DNA from: JACCTH01 sp050741915
GTDB lineage: Bacteria > Actinomycetota > Acidimicrobiia > Spongiisociales > ZC4RG35
NCBI GenBank assembly: GCA_050741915.1
Contig: JBOGEX010000038.1
Coordinates: forward strand, 1 to 5,881
Reading direction: 5' to 3'
Length of the DNA: 5,881 nucleotides
Shown here: positions 5,835 to 5,881 of the stretch, piece by piece
Layout of the letters: each line of letters starts with the position of its first letter
Position numbering within the stretch: position 1 is the first letter of the stretch
Notes under the pieces: model-generated
What the model was told of the DNA's origin: nothing
Databases searched by the model: none
What the model saw: the letters and a program-made list of their open reading frames with translations, nothing else
Translations under genes and position numbers: made by a program

Positions 5835-5881
5835 TCATCTGACGACGAGGGCGTCGACCGCCACCAGGCTGTCGGGGCCGA
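5835..5881 (-). CDS. Possible C-terminal end of a further minus-strand gene, cut by the window edge
   Basis: One minus-strand frame entering at the right edge reads GPDSLVAVDALVVR and stops at TGA 5837-5835, 34 bp before the GTG of the Rieske-ThDP gene. The composition is typical of a protein C-terminus in high-GC DNA. The spacing would fit an operon in which this gene comes first. With only 14 codons visible, no family can be named and chance is not excluded. Confidence 0.35.
   Translation of the reverse strand, partial: GPDSLVAVDALVVR

Noticed and set aside
1..5881. CRISPR array, tRNA or rRNA gene, integrase attachment site
   Set aside because: I found no regularly spaced repeats, no cloverleaf-like stretch in the gaps and no recombinase gene other than the IS630 transposase.

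Overview
The window is high-GC DNA with GTG/TTG-type starts and few Shine-Dalgarno sequences. Its proteins look most like those of soil or aquatic actinobacteria, possibly an acidimicrobial or other uncultured lineage. That placement is inference from composition and protein style; no marker gene is present. The two halves differ in character: 1-2707 is accessory DNA read on the + strand, and 2877-5881 is a compact metabolic operon read on the - strand.

Accessory half. Positions 1-1113 hold most of an IS630-family DDE transposase gene. It can be read end to end only by crossing about five frame breaks, so it is a pseudogene, or its sequence contains errors. A small conserved-looking ORF of unknown function (1149-1520) follows directly and may be a passenger of the element. 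Next, in an open frame with no start codon, comes the C-terminal part of a GIY-YIG-type nuclease domain protein (about 1560-1970), apparently beheaded. After a 199-bp gap there is a complete type II toxin-antitoxin pair. The ribbon-helix-helix antitoxin (2170-2400) overlaps a MazF/PemK-type endoribonuclease (2387-2707) by 14 bp. A -10-like box inside a pair of CGTGTAT repeats lies directly before the antitoxin ATG, which suggests a leaderless, autoregulated transcript.

Metabolic half. The main gene, complement(3854-5800), encodes a 648-residue fusion of an N-terminal Rieske [2Fe-2S] domain with a complete thiamine-diphosphate enzyme of the pyruvate oxidase/acetolactate synthase superfamily. 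Five bases downstream starts a 323-residue conserved-looking protein of unknown function, complement(2877-3848). The two are almost certainly co-transcribed and probably translationally coupled. Sequence at the right edge (5835-5881) may be the last codons of a further gene of the same operon. The mazF gene and this operon converge on a 169-bp gap at 2708-2876.

The most notable item is the Rieske-ThDP fusion with its coupled uncharacterised partner: it joins a 2-oxoacid-cleaving catalytic module to a one-electron carrier in a single polypeptide. The substrate and electron acceptor cannot be read from the sequence.
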